A stretch of 54,197 nucleotides of DNA from Candidatus Aadella gelida (GTDB lineage: Bacteria > Omnitrophota > Gorgyraeia > Tantalellales > Tantalellaceae), in contig JAVCDB010000008.1 in NCBI GenBank assembly GCA_030765205.1, positions 1 to 54,197 on the forward strand, given 5' to 3'. Below, piece by piece: positions 43,118-53,388 of this stretch (position 1 is its first letter; each line of letters starts with the position of its first letter). Both the position numbers and the translations under genes were made by a program. The notes under the pieces were generated by a model. It was not told the DNA's origin, did not search any database, and worked only from the letters and a program-made list of their open reading frames with translations.

Positions 43118-43909
43118 TCAAAAGAATTCTTCTTTATTGAACCTAGCTTTACATATGCCTCTTTTAGAGTCCTCTATAAACTGGATAAGATGAGCGATTT
43201 CAGAAGAGGAGGCTCTTTTCTTTATTTCAGTAATGGCATCTTTTGTGGCCATTTCAGAAAGAAAAAGGTCTTTATAGGCATCCTTGATCTCCCGAATTAC
43301 TTCTCGCTTTAAACCGGCTCGTCTTAAACCCACAAGATTGATGCCTCGTATAACCGAAGGACCTCTTACCAGCATAAAAGGCGGAACGTCCTTATTGACG
43401 CCTGTAAAACCTCCGATCATAGCGAGCCTGCCTACACGGCAAAACTGATGAAATACTACATTACCCGAAATAAAGGCTCCATCTTCCACTAAAACATGAC
43501 CCGCCAAAAGAGCGCCGTTAGCTATGATAACGTTATTTCCTATGACACAATTGTGTCCTAGATGCGACTGTACCATTAAAAAATTGTTATCACCGACAAC
43601 TGTCTCTGACCCTTCGTCCGTGCCTCTGTGTATAGTAACGTTCTCTCTTATAACATTGTTCTTACCTATCACTGTACGGGTTGGAGCGCCTTTATAGGAA
43701 AGGTCCTGAGGTTCGTTACCTATTACCGCTCCCTGATGTATAACGGTATTTTCACCTACTTCCGTTCCTTTATGTATATATGCGTTCGCGAGTATTTTTA
43801 CTCCCGCATGAAGCCGTGCCCCTGGTTCGATAACAGCGCCCGGTCCAATTTCCACTGTAGGATCTATCTCGGCATCTCCTGAAACTATAGCCCTTTTATC
43901 TATACTCAT
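43118..43909 (-). CDS. lpxA: UDP-N-acetylglucosamine acyltransferase
   Basis: LpxA transfers a hydroxyacyl chain from ACP to UDP-GlcNAc, the first step of lipid A synthesis. The left-handed beta-helix is built of hexapeptide repeats (IDPTVEIGPGAVIEPGARLH; GVKILANAYIHKGTEVGENT). The catalytic His lies in GNVVFHQFCRVG. Length 263 is normal. It is the main evidence in the window for an LPS-bearing outer membrane. Confidence 0.95.
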   Translation of the reverse strand: MSIDKRAIVSGDAEIDPTVEIGPGAVIEPGARLHAGVKILANAYIHKGTEVGENTVIHQGAVIGNEPQDLSYKGAPTRTVIGKNNVIRENVTIHRGTDEGSETVVGDNNFLMVQSHLGHNCVIGNNVIIANGALLAGHVLVEDGAFISGNVVFHQFCRVGRLAMIGGFTGVNKDVPPFMLVRGPSVIRGINLVGLRRAGLKREVIREIKDAYKDLFLSEMATKDAITEIKKRASSSEIAHLIQFIEDSKRGICKARFNKEEFF

Positions 43910-44323
43910 CTAGCTTCCTTTCTTTCCTTCGAGCTGTGATACCAAGTCATTTATAACTCCGGCTATGGGCGCCAAATCATGATCTCTGTTTATTTTTAAT
44001 CTTACCGAATAATCGCCTTCATCTATTTGCTGGATATCTTCTTCCAGCCTTTCGAGCGGTGCGATAAACCGGAATGAGAGTATTACCGCCCAGGTCAGAA
44101 GAACAAAAAAGACCACCGGAAGACCTATCATTAAAATAGCGTTAATGCTCTGTATAACAGGCATGAGATCTCTAGCTATCATGTCCGGGAGAGCCAGTCT
44201 CTCGGCCATGACTGTGAAAATGAAATAATATAGGCATCCACCTACAACTACAGTAGGTATTATCATAGAAAGGATAAGTATAAAAAGGTATTTAGATTGC
44301 AGGGATCTGTTTAAATATCTGAT
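43910..44323 (-). CDS. Membrane protein with HAMP-like segment, start uncertain
   Basis: From the ATG at 44266 the product has 118 residues: two membrane helices and a HAMP-like linker (FRFIAPLERLEEDIQQIDEG). The frame stays open upstream and reads IRYLNRSLQSKYLFILILS, an amphipathic pattern typical of N-termini before a first membrane helix. An AAGGAGG site (44328-44334) lies 4 bp before an ATC codon at 44323, and no ATG, GTG or TTG is in between. A non-canonical start at 44323 or the internal ATG at 44266 are the options. Confidence 0.65.
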   Translation of the reverse strand: MRYLNRSLQSKYLFILILSMIIPTVVVGGCLYYFIFTVMAERLALPDMIARDLMPVIQSINAILMIGLPVVFFVLLTWAVILSFRFIAPLERLEEDIQQIDEGDYSVRLKINRDHDLAPIAGVINDLVSQLEGKKGS

Positions 44324-45054
44324 GACTCCTCCTTACGTTCATCGCCCAAATAACCTAGCTCAATATCAGTATAGTACGCAACGGCTCCCGAATCAGTACT
44401 GTCAGAATCCGTCATGAAAGATACCGCCATTACGTCTTTTTTGGGTTCAGCCCCGAATAGGTTCTTATAATCCAGGTTTATGTCTCTCTGTTCCCTCTTC
44501 CAAACTCCGGGTTCGCCCGACTCTAGAACTATAACTTTAACGTTCTTTGTATAAGGACTGTCACAGGCCGTCCCGCTAGCTATATCCTTAGACCATACAT
44601 ATTGTATAGCTTTCGCGCTGGGGAGAAATCTGGCATAAAAAACAACATAAACTTGCGCGGCAAAATCAAACTGTTCCTTCTTCGCAAGATTATCTTCTTT
44701 GTCCGTATCCGGAAATTCCTCAACAAGCCAATCCCAGCTTATAAAAGGATTGTTTCCGCGAGATAGCCTTTTTTTGTAGAACATAGTGGACGCAGAATCC
44801 TCACTTACAGCTTTCACGCAAAAGCGGCCCTCACGCTGCATCGTTTCATATCCGGTCCTCTCTCGTGACAGTATTTTCTCCTGCCATTCGTCCATTTCAT
44901 CAGGACTGGAAAACGAAAACCTCTCTAATATTTTGCTTTTTCCTATATCTAAAGGCCTTTTCGTCCTATAAAAATAATAGGCTCCGATAATGATCGCTGC
45001 CATCAGAAAGGCTATAAGGGAAACCGCAAAAAGATGTACTCCACGTCTTTTCAC
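44311..45054 (-). CDS. DUF3047 family membrane-anchored protein
   Basis: The 247-residue protein has a signal anchor (residues 7-26) and a DUF3047 domain: FSSPDEMDEWQEKIL, FISWDWLVEEFP, FAAQVYVVFYARF, IQYVWSK and VAYYTDIELGYL. The function of this lectin-like fold is unknown. The start is a GTG. The gene overlaps the upstream end of the HAMP-like ORF. Confidence 0.82.
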   Translation of the reverse strand: MKRRGVHLFAVSLIAFLMAAIIIGAYYFYRTKRPLDIGKSKILERFSFSSPDEMDEWQEKILSRERTGYETMQREGRFCVKAVSEDSASTMFYKKRLSRGNNPFISWDWLVEEFPDTDKEDNLAKKEQFDFAAQVYVVFYARFLPSAKAIQYVWSKDIASGTACDSPYTKNVKVIVLESGEPGVWKREQRDINLDYKNLFGAEPKKDVMAVSFMTDSDSTDSGAVAYYTDIELGYLGDERKEESSDI

Positions 45055-45069
45055 TTATTATACCTTCCC

Positions 45070-45408
45070 CTATATCTTTAAATTTTCCGCCCAATCACCT
45101 ATTATAGGCATCTTCCATTTCCTGCCCATAAGCACCTGAACTATGGCCGCAAGAGAAAGAATACCGCAAATAAGCATACCAAGAGTATAAATTATCGTAC
45201 CGAATATAGGGAGTACGCCTACTATCCATATCCCAACCTCTAGGATAAATAGCATTAGACCCTGACGAGCATGAAATTTAATAAATTCATTCTCTTTCTT
45301 CATAAGGATGGGAACTAAACAGAAAACCGAAAGATATGACAGTGCGCTGTAAAGGTTATTTTCCGCATCTTTTGAAGATGCGACCTTCTTATCTTGTTCT
45401 TCTACCAT
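45070..45408 (-). CDS. DUF4870 (Tic20-like) membrane protein
   Basis: The 112-residue protein has three membrane segments with the DUF4870 pattern: ALSYLSVFCLVPILMKKENE, FIKFHARQGLMLFILEVG and MGRKWKMPIIGDWAE. This small family is widespread; its role is unknown. Confidence 0.85.
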   Translation of the reverse strand: MVEEQDKKVASSKDAENNLYSALSYLSVFCLVPILMKKENEFIKFHARQGLMLFILEVGIWIVGVLPIFGTIIYTLGMLICGILSLAAIVQVLMGRKWKMPIIGDWAENLKI

Positions 45409-45547
45409 GAGAGCCTCCGTTCGTTAAAATTCCATCAACTAAATTTAGATTATATTTTAGTCTATATATAATAAAAGTCAATAGGTTAGTGTCTTGAATG
45501 TATCATTGCGCCTGCCCTTGGTGAAGGCGGGAGAAGTAGTGCGAAAT

Positions 45548-45575
45548 AGTAGACGGGGTTTAAACCCCGTCTACT
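45548..45575. repeat. 28-bp perfect palindrome
   Basis: AGTAGACGGGGTTT joined to AAACCCCGTCTACT, exactly self-complementary over 28 bp. It lies in the gap before the porin terminator, with no gene nearby in the immediate flank. Confidence 0.85.
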
Positions 45576-45603
45576 TAAGGGTAACCTGAATTTCTCAACA
45601 CAT

Positions 45604-45641
45604 AAAAAAGCCCCGATCCGTTTTACCGGATCGGGGCTTAA
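45604..45641 (-). terminator. Intrinsic terminator of the porin gene
   Basis: AAGCCCCGATCCG (45608-45620) pairs with CGGATCGGGGCTT (45627-45639) over 13 bp with a 6-nt loop; on the minus strand six T follow. It lies 28 bp beyond the porin stop codon. Confidence 0.93.
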
Positions 45642-45668
45642 TAGTCTCAAGCTCTATGCTTTATACAC

Positions 45669-47114
45669 TTAGAAGCTTAAGCTCACAGTACCAACAACAT
45701 CTGTTGCTATGTCGTCGAGCGGATCAACAAAATGATTACCCGGGATGAACCATCCGGCCAAAAGACCGAACTGTACATCTTCCGTGTAATCCCATGTGAG
45801 CTGGAGATCAATTTCGTCTCCAATATTTTTGTTAGAAGTAGCAGCACTAAACTGTTCTGCTAACCAGAAATGACCGTAAGAAGCATCGAATGTCAAGCTA
45901 TCTGTCGGTTCCAGTGTACCTCTTAGGAGAACCTGGTGCTGGTTAGTGTAAGAAGGACTGCTTGCCTGTGCTGTTGTATAGTATACGTTCTGGAATTCAC
46001 GAATAGCGGTATCAAATTTACCTCTAAACATCGGATCCCAACCTTCATAGTCACCGGTTGTTGCAGCGGTGTCTGTACCTAGGTTATCGTCACCTGAATA
46101 GAATATGTATTCCAGGCCGAGTACAGGTTTCCACGCAAAGTCATCCTGCCAGTAGCGGCATTCTAGTAAAGCGTCAAACGCCCATCCTTGTCGGTCTCTT
46201 TCATTTTGCTGATTTGCCAGCATGTATGCGCCACCCTGATAAGCACCTTCAAGAGCTATTGTCCAGTCTTCGATCGGATCGAAGCTACCGCGCATACCGA
46301 ATGTATGAACGTCGTTACTGTCGTTACCGATTGATGCGAGATCTATACCGTTTACGCCTGTGCCGCCCGGATTCCTTGATTCTTTCCAGAACCAGTATGC
46401 TTCGGCTTCCGCATTGTAGTCGTCAAATAGATAACCGACATTTACACCGTAAAGATTGACATCATCATTAGATCTTCTGGCATTCTCTGCTATCTTCGAA
46501 TAAACAGCGTCGATAGTCCAGGGATAATAATCAAGTGTCGCGCGGATCGCGTCAAAAGATGTGACAGCTGTATACTCATCTGCATAAAGACTGTTCTGAT
46601 TGTCCTGAAGCTGTGCTCCAATGATGAAACCTTTACCGAACCAAAGATCCTGTTTACCAATTTTCAATGTAAGCGGTGAATACAGGAATTCTTTCAGTTC
46701 TATGTAAGCAAGATCAACATCAACATTGAACGCATTGGCTCCTGTAATAGCAGGATTTGTTACCGTACCATTAGCATCAATTCTCCTGAGTTCGCCCGCG
46801 TTCGCAGTACCATTACTCGTATAGTTAAGGTCGCCCCATACTCTCTGGTTCACAAGACGGATAACACCGGAAACATTGTCTGTAAGATCAGCATCTACCT
46901 GTATCTCGGCGGTGCTTGTAAGATATGTCGCCCAGTCCGAATTTTCTGTGCCGGCTGCAGCGGGGATATCATTACTGTCCAGGTCATAATTATTTCTTGC
47001 CATACCACGCATTGTGATATCGCCGCTTACTTTCACACTCTGCGTTTCAGCAAATGCAGCAGTCGAAACCGCAAACATAAGTGCTATAACGCACATAACT
47101 TTCAATAACTTCAT
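45669..47114 (-). CDS. Outer-membrane beta-barrel porin (alginate-export-like)
   Basis: The 481-residue precursor has a signal peptide (MKLLKVMCVIALMFAVSTAAFA) and a long run of amphipathic strands with aromatic girdles, ending VVGTVSLSF with the C-terminal Phe of outer-membrane proteins. The layout resembles alginate-export-type porins. It is the single most abundant-looking gene here, with a strong promoter and terminator; the substrate is unknown. AAGGAGG precedes the ATG. Confidence 0.85.
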   Translation of the reverse strand: MKLLKVMCVIALMFAVSTAAFAETQSVKVSGDITMRGMARNNYDLDSNDIPAAAGTENSDWATYLTSTAEIQVDADLTDNVSGVIRLVNQRVWGDLNYTSNGTANAGELRRIDANGTVTNPAITGANAFNVDVDLAYIELKEFLYSPLTLKIGKQDLWFGKGFIIGAQLQDNQNSLYADEYTAVTSFDAIRATLDYYPWTIDAVYSKIAENARRSNDDVNLYGVNVGYLFDDYNAEAEAYWFWKESRNPGGTGVNGIDLASIGNDSNDVHTFGMRGSFDPIEDWTIALEGAYQGGAYMLANQQNERDRQGWAFDALLECRYWQDDFAWKPVLGLEYIFYSGDDNLGTDTAATTGDYEGWDPMFRGKFDTAIREFQNVYYTTAQASSPSYTNQHQVLLRGTLEPTDSLTFDASYGHFWLAEQFSAATSNKNIGDEIDLQLTWDYTEDVQFGLLAGWFIPGNHFVDPLDDIATDVVGTVSLSF

Positions 47115-47426
47115 CTTACCTCCTTAAGGCAAAATTTATAAAACAATTCTAATTATTTAAACGAACGGATAATTTCCCGTTCTTTGTTTCTCTATATAGG
47201 TATCGCCTATAAGTCGCAGTCCCGGCAGTGATTATTCAAAAATTTATTTCCTCCCCCCTTTCTTTGCCTGATTAGGTACTGCTCCGGCGGTACTGACCGC
47301 TATTCTCATATCAAATAACAACAACACCCTTACTTTTTTCAAAGTAAGAGCAAAATCTGTTTGAAGTATATCATGTAACAGGCTTATGTCAAGTTTTGAC
47401 ATTTGAATAAAACGATGTTAAGAGAA
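47115..47426. other. 312-bp leader region of the porin gene
   Basis: Holds the porin promoter at 47365-47392 and a 5' leader of about 240 nt on the minus strand. The leader has a perfect hairpin CTTACTTT-GAAA-AAAGTAAG near 47333-47352, a GCGGT-CAGT-ACCGC hairpin near 47297, and an AACGG...CCGTT stem near 47165-47182. It matches no riboswitch class I know. Confidence 0.6.
47365..47392 (-). promoter_or_regulatory. Strong promoter of the porin gene
   Basis: Minus strand: TTGACA (47387-47392), 16-bp spacer, TATACT (47365-47370). Confidence 0.75.
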
Positions 47427-48077
47427 CTAAACTTTAAGCTTTTTTAGTATGTTTTCCGAGTTCTGTAATATCTTCTCTATTTCCTCTCTTGAACCTGTCA
47501 ATTCGCCCAGAACTAGGTCAATTTTCTCTTGTGACATAAGATCCTCCGGAGTATGGGCATCCGTATTAAACACCAATTTTGCTCCGGATATAGCAGCTGT
47601 ATCAAATACATGCCTATTCCCGCCTGAATGTCCGGTACGAGCGGTAATCTCAAGATATACCCCTTTTTGCGCCGCGAGTTTCGCATCAGATGAACTTATC
47701 TTTCCGGGGTGCGCAAGGATATCAACTCCGGCTTCTATTGCCGCTCGGTTGGTGCCTTCAAGAACCGGCTCAACCGGTGACTCCCCGTGACCTACCACAA
47801 TAAGCGCTCCTTTTCGACGCGCGCGTTTTACAAGTCCTGCATAACTCTCAAGCGGCACATGAGTGATCTCAACCCCGGGTATCACCTTTATGCCCCAGTA
47901 TCTGTTTATCACTTTCGCGGCCCGTACTATGCCGGGGATCACAATATCTATATTCGAGTGATCAACATGATCGGTCATCGCAATAGCCTTATATCCGGCA
48001 CATTCCGCCCTCCGAGCAAGTTCACTGGGAATAAGCGCCCCATCACTGAATAAAGTATGAGTATGAAGATCAATCAC
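47427..48077 (-). CDS. PHP domain metal-dependent phosphoesterase
   Basis: The 216-residue protein starts MIDLHTHTLFSDG, the first PHP motif; MTDHVDHSNI, GVEITHVP, DILAHPGK and LVFNTDAHTPED supply the remaining metal ligands. PHP enzymes include histidinol phosphatases and polymerase-associated phosphatases. A GTG at 48077 is chosen, with a GGGGG site upstream; it shares one base with the preceding gene stop (TAGTG). Confidence 0.9.
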   Translation of the reverse strand: MIDLHTHTLFSDGALIPSELARRAECAGYKAIAMTDHVDHSNIDIVIPGIVRAAKVINRYWGIKVIPGVEITHVPLESYAGLVKRARRKGALIVVGHGESPVEPVLEGTNRAAIEAGVDILAHPGKISSSDAKLAAQKGVYLEITARTGHSGGNRHVFDTAAISGAKLVFNTDAHTPEDLMSQEKIDLVLGELTGSREEIEKILQNSENILKKLKV

Positions 48078-48703
48078 TATAATACCCCCAATTTCTTTCT
48101 GGCGTTTTCTAACCACTTATTTAGTTCCGAAGAGAATCTTGTCAGATTTCTCTTATCGGATAAAGTGTATGCACTTGTTTTTTCTTTAAAAAACTTTTCT
48201 CTCTCGGAAATGGTATCATGCACAAACTCTTCCAGCGGCTTAACTGCTAGCGCGGTATTTGATAATCCGTCCCATGCAAAGTTCACCGAAAATCCTAACC
48301 TGCTCAACTCATCATCCCATGTGGCGTCCAGAAGTATCCATTTTGTTCCGATGAATGCTTTACAGGCTAGATGATATGTTATCGGCAATTTTTCGGCTAG
48401 AGCCTCTAGTTCCTTATTCTGCGACGCCGCAGTATCTTTCCACAGGAATGCATAAGTATGATACCGTACCCGTATCCCGAGCTTACCATAAAGATCTCCC
48501 AAGAAATAATGTTTAGGGGTGCAAAAACCTCTGTTTTCTTCAAGCATCAGCCCCGGCCCTTTTTCTGGATCAAAATGTCCTGGAACTATGCAGTAAGGAA
48601 TACTTCGGATATTATTAAAAACATTTATCCTTTTTTCTTCCTCGGAAAGGCCTGATGTCCATTTCTCAAAAACGTTGTCTATTTTATTAGATACACTTTT
48701 CAC
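48077..48703 (-). CDS. Transglutaminase-like cysteine protein
   Basis: The 208-residue protein has a transglutaminase-like core: Cys in [20 protein letters not shown] and His-Asp in [21 protein letters not shown]. Many bacterial members are of unknown function. The GTG start overlaps the YyaL stop by 4 bp (GTGA), so the three genes from 50907 to 47427 look translationally coupled. Confidence 0.75.
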   Translation of the reverse strand: MKSVSNKIDNVFEKWTSGLSEEEKRINVFNNIRSIPYCIVPGHFDPEKGPGLMLEENRGFCTPKHYFLGDLYGKLGIRVRYHTYAFLWKDTAASQNKELEALAEKLPITYHLACKAFIGTKWILLDATWDDELSRLGFSVNFAWDGLSNTALAVKPLEEFVHDTISEREKFFKEKTSAYTLSDKRNLTRFSSELNKWLENARKKLGVL

Positions 48704-50907
48704 TTCGCCTCAAGCATTTCTTTTAATTTTACAGGTTCACTTACAGGTCTATCACATTTTCTGTCCCTGCACACATAAACCGTGCTAATCCCTTCTTTAG
48801 ATACTTTTCCCGCAATCCACGGCACAAGGTTTTCCAGATCTTCTCTTTCTTTTTCCTCTCTTGGGATAAGGACAAGTGTTTTATTGGGAAGATACGTCTC
48901 GTGTATCTCCGTGAGAAGCTCACCGGTCAGAGGTCCGTCTTCTCCCTGAACCACAGCTATCTCCCTGTCCGGGCCCAGAACAAAATCAATAGAGTTCATC
49001 ATTTCCAGATAGTTTTCGGGACTCCGGGTCAATACGCCTGAAAATGCCTTCAGAACTTCTCTGGCCTTCTTTATATATTTCTCGTCAGTTGTAAACCCGG
49101 CTATACGAGCCAGATCCATGACAGCAACAGAATTCCCTGAAGGAACGGCTCCGTCGTAGACTTCTTTATTCCTAAAAACAAGTTTTTCAGCTTCGTCAGA
49201 TACAAAGAAAAAACCACCTGAAGCATCGTCCCAAAAAAGATCTATCATCTTATCTGTAAGACTTTTTGCCTCTTTCAAATATCTGACATTAAAAGTAGTT
49301 TCATACAAATCAAGCAGAGCCTGCACTAAAAAAGCGTAATCTTCTATCATTCCGTCAATGCCGCTCTCCCCATTACGATATCTATGAAGAACTTTTCCTT
49401 CTTCAGTTACAAGGTTCTCCAAAAGGAACACAGCCGCCTCTTCTCCCGCCTTTATGTATCTTCCCTCATCAAGAACCCTGCCTCCTGTAGCCAGCGAGGA
49501 GATCATAAGACCGTTCCAATCCGTTAGGACTTTATCATCTTTTCTCGGATGTTCTCTTTTTGTTCTTTCCTGACCCAGGATATTTTTTGATGCCGCTAGT
49601 TCTTCATTAATCTTATCTTCATCTTTCTTAAAACGTGTAGCGACCGCGTCCATGTCTTTGGCTACATGTAAAACATTTTTACCCTTGAATTCACCGTTAG
49701 TGTTATCCATAGCGTTCCCTGCATCTTCTATCCCGAATCTGTAAGAAAACATTTCACCTTTATCCGCTCCTAATATCCGGATAATCTCTTCCTTGTTCCA
49801 TAGGTAATAAGCCCCTTCTTCTTCCTTTGCATCATCTCCATAAATAGAATCCGCGTCTTCCGAAGAATAGAATCCTCCAGAGGGAGATTTAAGTTCTCTC
49901 ATTACATAATCTAAAATGTCTCTGGCCCATACGGAGTATTCTTTTTTCCCTGTCACTTGATACATTTCTACATAGGCCCTTGAAAGCAAAGCCTGATCAT
50001 AGAGCATCTTCTCAAAATGAGGGATTTTCCATTGCCGGTCGGTAGAATATCTATGCACGCCTCCGCCGATCTGGTCAGTTATTCCTCCTTTTGCTATTTC
50101 CGATAAAGTCTTCTCAGCTAGTTTTAAAGCTTCTTTGCTCCCGGTCCTTTTCCAGTAACGCAGCAGGAATGAAACAGAATATGCCATAGGAAATTTAGGA
50201 GCTTCCCCTATCCCCCCATAACGCGTATCCATTTTTTTTATTAGATTGCTATAGGCCACCTTTAATAGTTCCTTTAAGTCCTTCTCGGATATATCTTTTT
50301 TCTCTTCGCCGGGCTCTTCGCCTTTCCCCGATATGGTTTCCAGAAGAAGTTCGCTTGACCTTACAAGGTCATCCCTCTTATTCTTCCATGCCTCTATCAC
50401 TGAGGTCAGTAGATTCGTCATCCCCGGAAGACCATAAGTATCCTTAACAGGAAAATATGTTCCCCCATAAAAAGGCTTCCCATCGGCTGTTATGAAAACA
50501 GTAAGAGGCCATCCTCCGGACCCCGTCATAGCGGTAACAGCATTCATGTACAGATTATCTATATCAGGCCTCTCTTCTCTGTCAACCTTGACCGGCACAA
50601 AATGTTCGTTAAGTATTTTAGCGACCTTTTCATCTGAAAAAGATTCTCTCCTCATAACATGACACCAGTGACACGCGGAATAGCCTATGGACAGAAAGAT
50701 AGGTTTATCTTCCCTCTTGGCTTTGCTGAACGCTTCTTCTCCCCATGGATACCAATCAACCGGATCATGGGCATGCTCCTGAAGGTAGGGGCTGCTCTCT
50801 TTTATTAAACGGTTTCCTTCCATCAACTCACTTTCCCCTATTGCCGGAGAGCCGGGAACAAGAACAAGGAATAACAATAAAACTGTCAGTGCGGATGCTT
50901 TTATCAT
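48700..50907 (-). CDS. Secreted thioredoxin-like DUF255/YyaL family protein
   Basis: The 735-residue protein has a signal peptide and an N-terminal thioredoxin-like domain with [18 protein letters not shown] and the CxxC pair in SACHWCHVM. It continues into a long (alpha/alpha)6-barrel-like region with [30 protein letters not shown] and [13 protein letters not shown]. Related to human SPATA20 and Bacillus YyaL; substrate unknown. Most homologues lack a signal peptide, so secretion is a notable difference. Confidence 0.9.
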   Translation of the reverse strand: MIKASALTVLLLFLVLVPGSPAIGESELMEGNRLIKESSPYLQEHAHDPVDWYPWGEEAFSKAKREDKPIFLSIGYSACHWCHVMRRESFSDEKVAKILNEHFVPVKVDREERPDIDNLYMNAVTAMTGSGGWPLTVFITADGKPFYGGTYFPVKDTYGLPGMTNLLTSVIEAWKNKRDDLVRSSELLLETISGKGEEPGEEKKDISEKDLKELLKVAYSNLIKKMDTRYGGIGEAPKFPMAYSVSFLLRYWKRTGSKEALKLAEKTLSEIAKGGITDQIGGGVHRYSTDRQWKIPHFEKMLYDQALLSRAYVEMYQVTGKKEYSVWARDILDYVMRELKSPSGGFYSSEDADSIYGDDAKEEEGAYYLWNKEEIIRILGADKGEMFSYRFGIEDAGNAMDNTNGEFKGKNVLHVAKDMDAVATRFKKDEDKINEELAASKNILGQERTKREHPRKDDKVLTDWNGLMISSLATGGRVLDEGRYIKAGEEAAVFLLENLVTEEGKVLHRYRNGESGIDGMIEDYAFLVQALLDLYETTFNVRYLKEAKSLTDKMIDLFWDDASGGFFFVSDEAEKLVFRNKEVYDGAVPSGNSVAVMDLARIAGFTTDEKYIKKAREVLKAFSGVLTRSPENYLEMMNSIDFVLGPDREIAVVQGEDGPLTGELLTEIHETYLPNKTLVLIPREEKEREDLENLVPWIAGKVSKEGISTVYVCRDRKCDRPVSEPVKLKEMLEAK

Positions 50908-50933
50908 CTGTCTTAGGTTCTTTCTGTTAAATT

Positions 50934-52172
50934 TTATCCAATGATGTCCTTTTTCTCTTCATCCCAAAGAAAGACCTTATCTTTCGGACGCACATTGAAC
51001 GGCAGCTTTATCCCTACTTTTTGTCCTTTCTGAGCAAACTCGACACGGCCATGTTCAATCTCCATTTCTTTCACATTAAAGAATTCGGCGGGCGTCTTTT
51101 TCCCTGTTATCAATATTTTTTGTCCCGCCTTTAGTGATCCGGTTCTCAAGAATATTTCCGCAACATTTATTTTCTTGTAGAACTTCATAACCTCACCTAA
51201 ATACGTCTTTTCATAATCTCTCTCAGCATCCCCTTCACCGTTCCTCGGGATACCGAAATAAAATCCGTCCGTAAAACCTCTATTAAAAGTTTTAAGTAAT
51301 CTTTTCTCTAATTTCTTCTTTTTCTCTAGAGATAGCTCCTCCTCATAGAAAGCGTCAATAGCCTCTCTGTAAACCGATGTGACTTCACTAACATATTCCG
51401 GAGGCCTGTTCCTCCCTTCTATCTTAAACGCGTCTATCCCGGCCGTTATGAGCTCGTCAATAAATCTTACAGAACACAGATCCTTTGCGCTTAATATATA
51501 GTCTTCGCCTAATGTGTATTCACATTCATTTTCTTTATCCTTGATCACAAATTCTCTGCGGCACGGCTGTATGCACTCCCCTCTATTAGCGGACCTGGAA
51601 AAAGATTCGTGCGAAAGCAGGCATCTTCCTGAAACACTTAAACACATCGCTCCGTGCACAAAAGTCTCTACTCCGCATTTTATCCCTTCTTTCTCCGCTC
51701 TTGATATAATGTTTTTTATATCTTCCAAAGTGTTTTCCCGGGCAAGCACTATTCGTTTAATGCCGAGTTCGGAATAGAACTTAAATGCTTCAAAATTGGA
51801 TACGCTTGCTTGAGTTGACAGATGAACATTAAGACCCATTTCTTTCGCCATGCGTAAAATAGCGGCATCCCATAGCACCACCGCATCGACTTGAGCCTCT
51901 TTAGCGGCTCGAAGTATATCCCGCGCCTTGCCCAGCTCGTTATCGTAGATCATAGCATTAAGAGCCAGATATCCCTTCTTCCCTTCTTCATGAAGAAACT
52001 TCATTATCTTCTTTATCTCCAGGATATCAAAATTCTCGGCTCCCTGGCGCATATTGAACCCTTTCACACCGAAATAAACGGCATCGGCACCGGCGCGACA
52101 GGCGCTGCTGAGGCCGCTCCAGTTTCCCGAGGGAGCCACCAGTTCAGGTCTTTTATTTAGTTTAGATTTCAC
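50934..52172 (-). CDS. Peptidase U32 family protein
   Basis: The 412-residue protein has the U32 domain: [40 protein letters not shown] and [14 protein letters not shown], and a C-terminal beta-barrel ending near [19 protein letters not shown]32 members YegQ/TrhP, YhbUV/UbiUV and RlhA take part in RNA or quinone hydroxylation. The cysteines in [13 protein letters not shown] could bind an Fe-S cluster. A GTG start is used. Confidence 0.92.
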   Translation of the reverse strand: MKSKLNKRPELVAPSGNWSGLSSACRAGADAVYFGVKGFNMRQGAENFDILEIKKIMKFLHEEGKKGYLALNAMIYDNELGKARDILRAAKEAQVDAVVLWDAAILRMAKEMGLNVHLSTQASVSNFEAFKFYSELGIKRIVLARENTLEDIKNIISRAEKEGIKCGVETFVHGAMCLSVSGRCLLSHESFSRSANRGECIQPCRREFVIKDKENECEYTLGEDYILSAKDLCSVRFIDELITAGIDAFKIEGRNRPPEYVSEVTSVYREAIDAFYEEELSLEKKKKLEKRLLKTFNRGFTDGFYFGIPRNGEGDAERDYEKTYLGEVMKFYKKINVAEIFLRTGSLKAGQKILITGKKTPAEFFNVKEMEIEHGRVEFAQKGQKVGIKLPFNVRPKDKVFLWDEEKKDIIG

Positions 52173-52228
52173 GCAGGATACGTCCTTTTACTATTGGGCC
52201 GGATATATGGTCTTCTTGAAGCTTTCTT

Positions 52229-52654
52229 CTATGATTTATCGGCAGGCGCCGAAGATTCCGATTTATTGACAAGAAACGTTTTCTGTCCAAACACCTCTTC
52301 GTTCGCGAATATCCTGAACTCATATTTCCCCGGATGCAGAAATTTTAGACCGACCAGGTTAAAAACAAGATCATGTGTAGCCAAAGGATCGTTAACAGCG
52401 ATATTTTTGGGGATATCACTTCGTCCTACAACAGAACCGTTTTCTAGATCTATGAGCTCCAAATGAAACTTATATTCACCGTTAGCATCGGTGAATTTTA
52501 TGTAAACGGATAAAAAATTATGAACACAAGGAAATTTAAACGTGTTTATATTCCCAAATATCCCTATTAAACTTTTCTTGTTAGTATGCGCTTCTGTTAT
52601 GACCTTATCGCATATAAGCATAGCGTTCACTATCGGTCTTGCGCTCTTACCCAT
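52229..52654 (-). CDS. DUF6941 family protein
   Basis: The 141-residue product shows MLICDKVITEAHTNKKSLIG followed by IFGNINTFKFPCVHNFLSVY, the pattern of this small beta-sandwich family; later GLKFLHPGKYEFRIFANEE. Function unknown. It precedes the U32 gene on the same strand after 56 bp. Confidence 0.7.
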   Translation of the reverse strand: MGKSARPIVNAMLICDKVITEAHTNKKSLIGIFGNINTFKFPCVHNFLSVYIKFTDANGEYKFHLELIDLENGSVVGRSDIPKNIAVNDPLATHDLVFNLVGLKFLHPGKYEFRIFANEEVFGQKTFLVNKSESSAPADKS

Positions 52655-52764
52655 ACTTCCTCCTGGTTATTAATAGTGTGAAAGAAAACAATTAACATTC
52701 GTTTTAATACTCTACAGCATTCTTCTGATCCAAGTCAAGTGTTTTAGAAAGGTCCTTCATGCAT

Positions 52765-53388
52765 CTAGATCCTTTTGACATAAAGAATATTGTGGGTTCT
52801 GTCGGATAGGCTCATCTCGGACAGTACGGAGCCTTTGAAAGTAGAAAAAATATGTTCAGCAAATCCTTCGAGAGAGGATACATTTACTTCGCTAAGTTTC
52901 GCGTTATCAAAGTACATATATTTCCCGTCTTGTGTAAAAGCGCATATGGCATGACTCTTTCCCCTGTCCCCTAAAGCAAGTACTTTAGGAGTATATCCCA
53001 GTACTTTAAGTACTGTGGCATTAAGGAAAGCATAATCTTCACAGTCTCCGTAACCTCTTTTTAAAGTCACATCCGAATCTGACCATACATCAAGCTTTCC
53101 GTCCAGCTTATATTCAACGCTGTTCGATAACCATTCGGCGTAATCTTTCAAGGACTTTATATTGTTCCGCGCTATTATGCGCACGATCTCATTATCTACC
53201 TCAACGGGACGAGATACCAGTACATGCCCGGTATGTTCGATTTCCTGCCTGACATTATAACTCCCCGATAGGGGCGCATTTATCCCTTCCGTAGCGAACA
53301 ATACAGTATTATTGAGGACCAAAGACACTATTATTACCGATATCATCCTGCCAATTACTTTTCCTTTTCTCTTGACCAAGGCTCGCAT
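52765..53388 (-). CDS. Secreted transglutaminase-like cysteine peptidase
   Basis: The 207-residue protein has a signal anchor (RMISVIIVSLVLNNTVLFA) and a transglutaminase-like core: Cys in KRGYGDCEDYAFLNATVLKV, His in GKSHAICAF and Asp in GKYMYFDNAKL. This is the bacterial BTLCP-like layout, often linked to secreted adhesins or type I systems. Confidence 0.78.
   Translation of the reverse strand: MRALVKRKGKVIGRMISVIIVSLVLNNTVLFATEGINAPLSGSYNVRQEIEHTGHVLVSRPVEVDNEIVRIIARNNIKSLKDYAEWLSNSVEYKLDGKLDVWSDSDVTLKRGYGDCEDYAFLNATVLKVLGYTPKVLALGDRGKSHAICAFTQDGKYMYFDNAKLSEVNVSSLEGFAEHIFSTFKGSVLSEMSLSDRTHNILYVKRI

Noticed and set aside
47115..47392. Cobalamin or c-di-GMP riboswitch in the porin leader
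   Set aside because: The conserved blocks of neither class can be laid onto the sequence.
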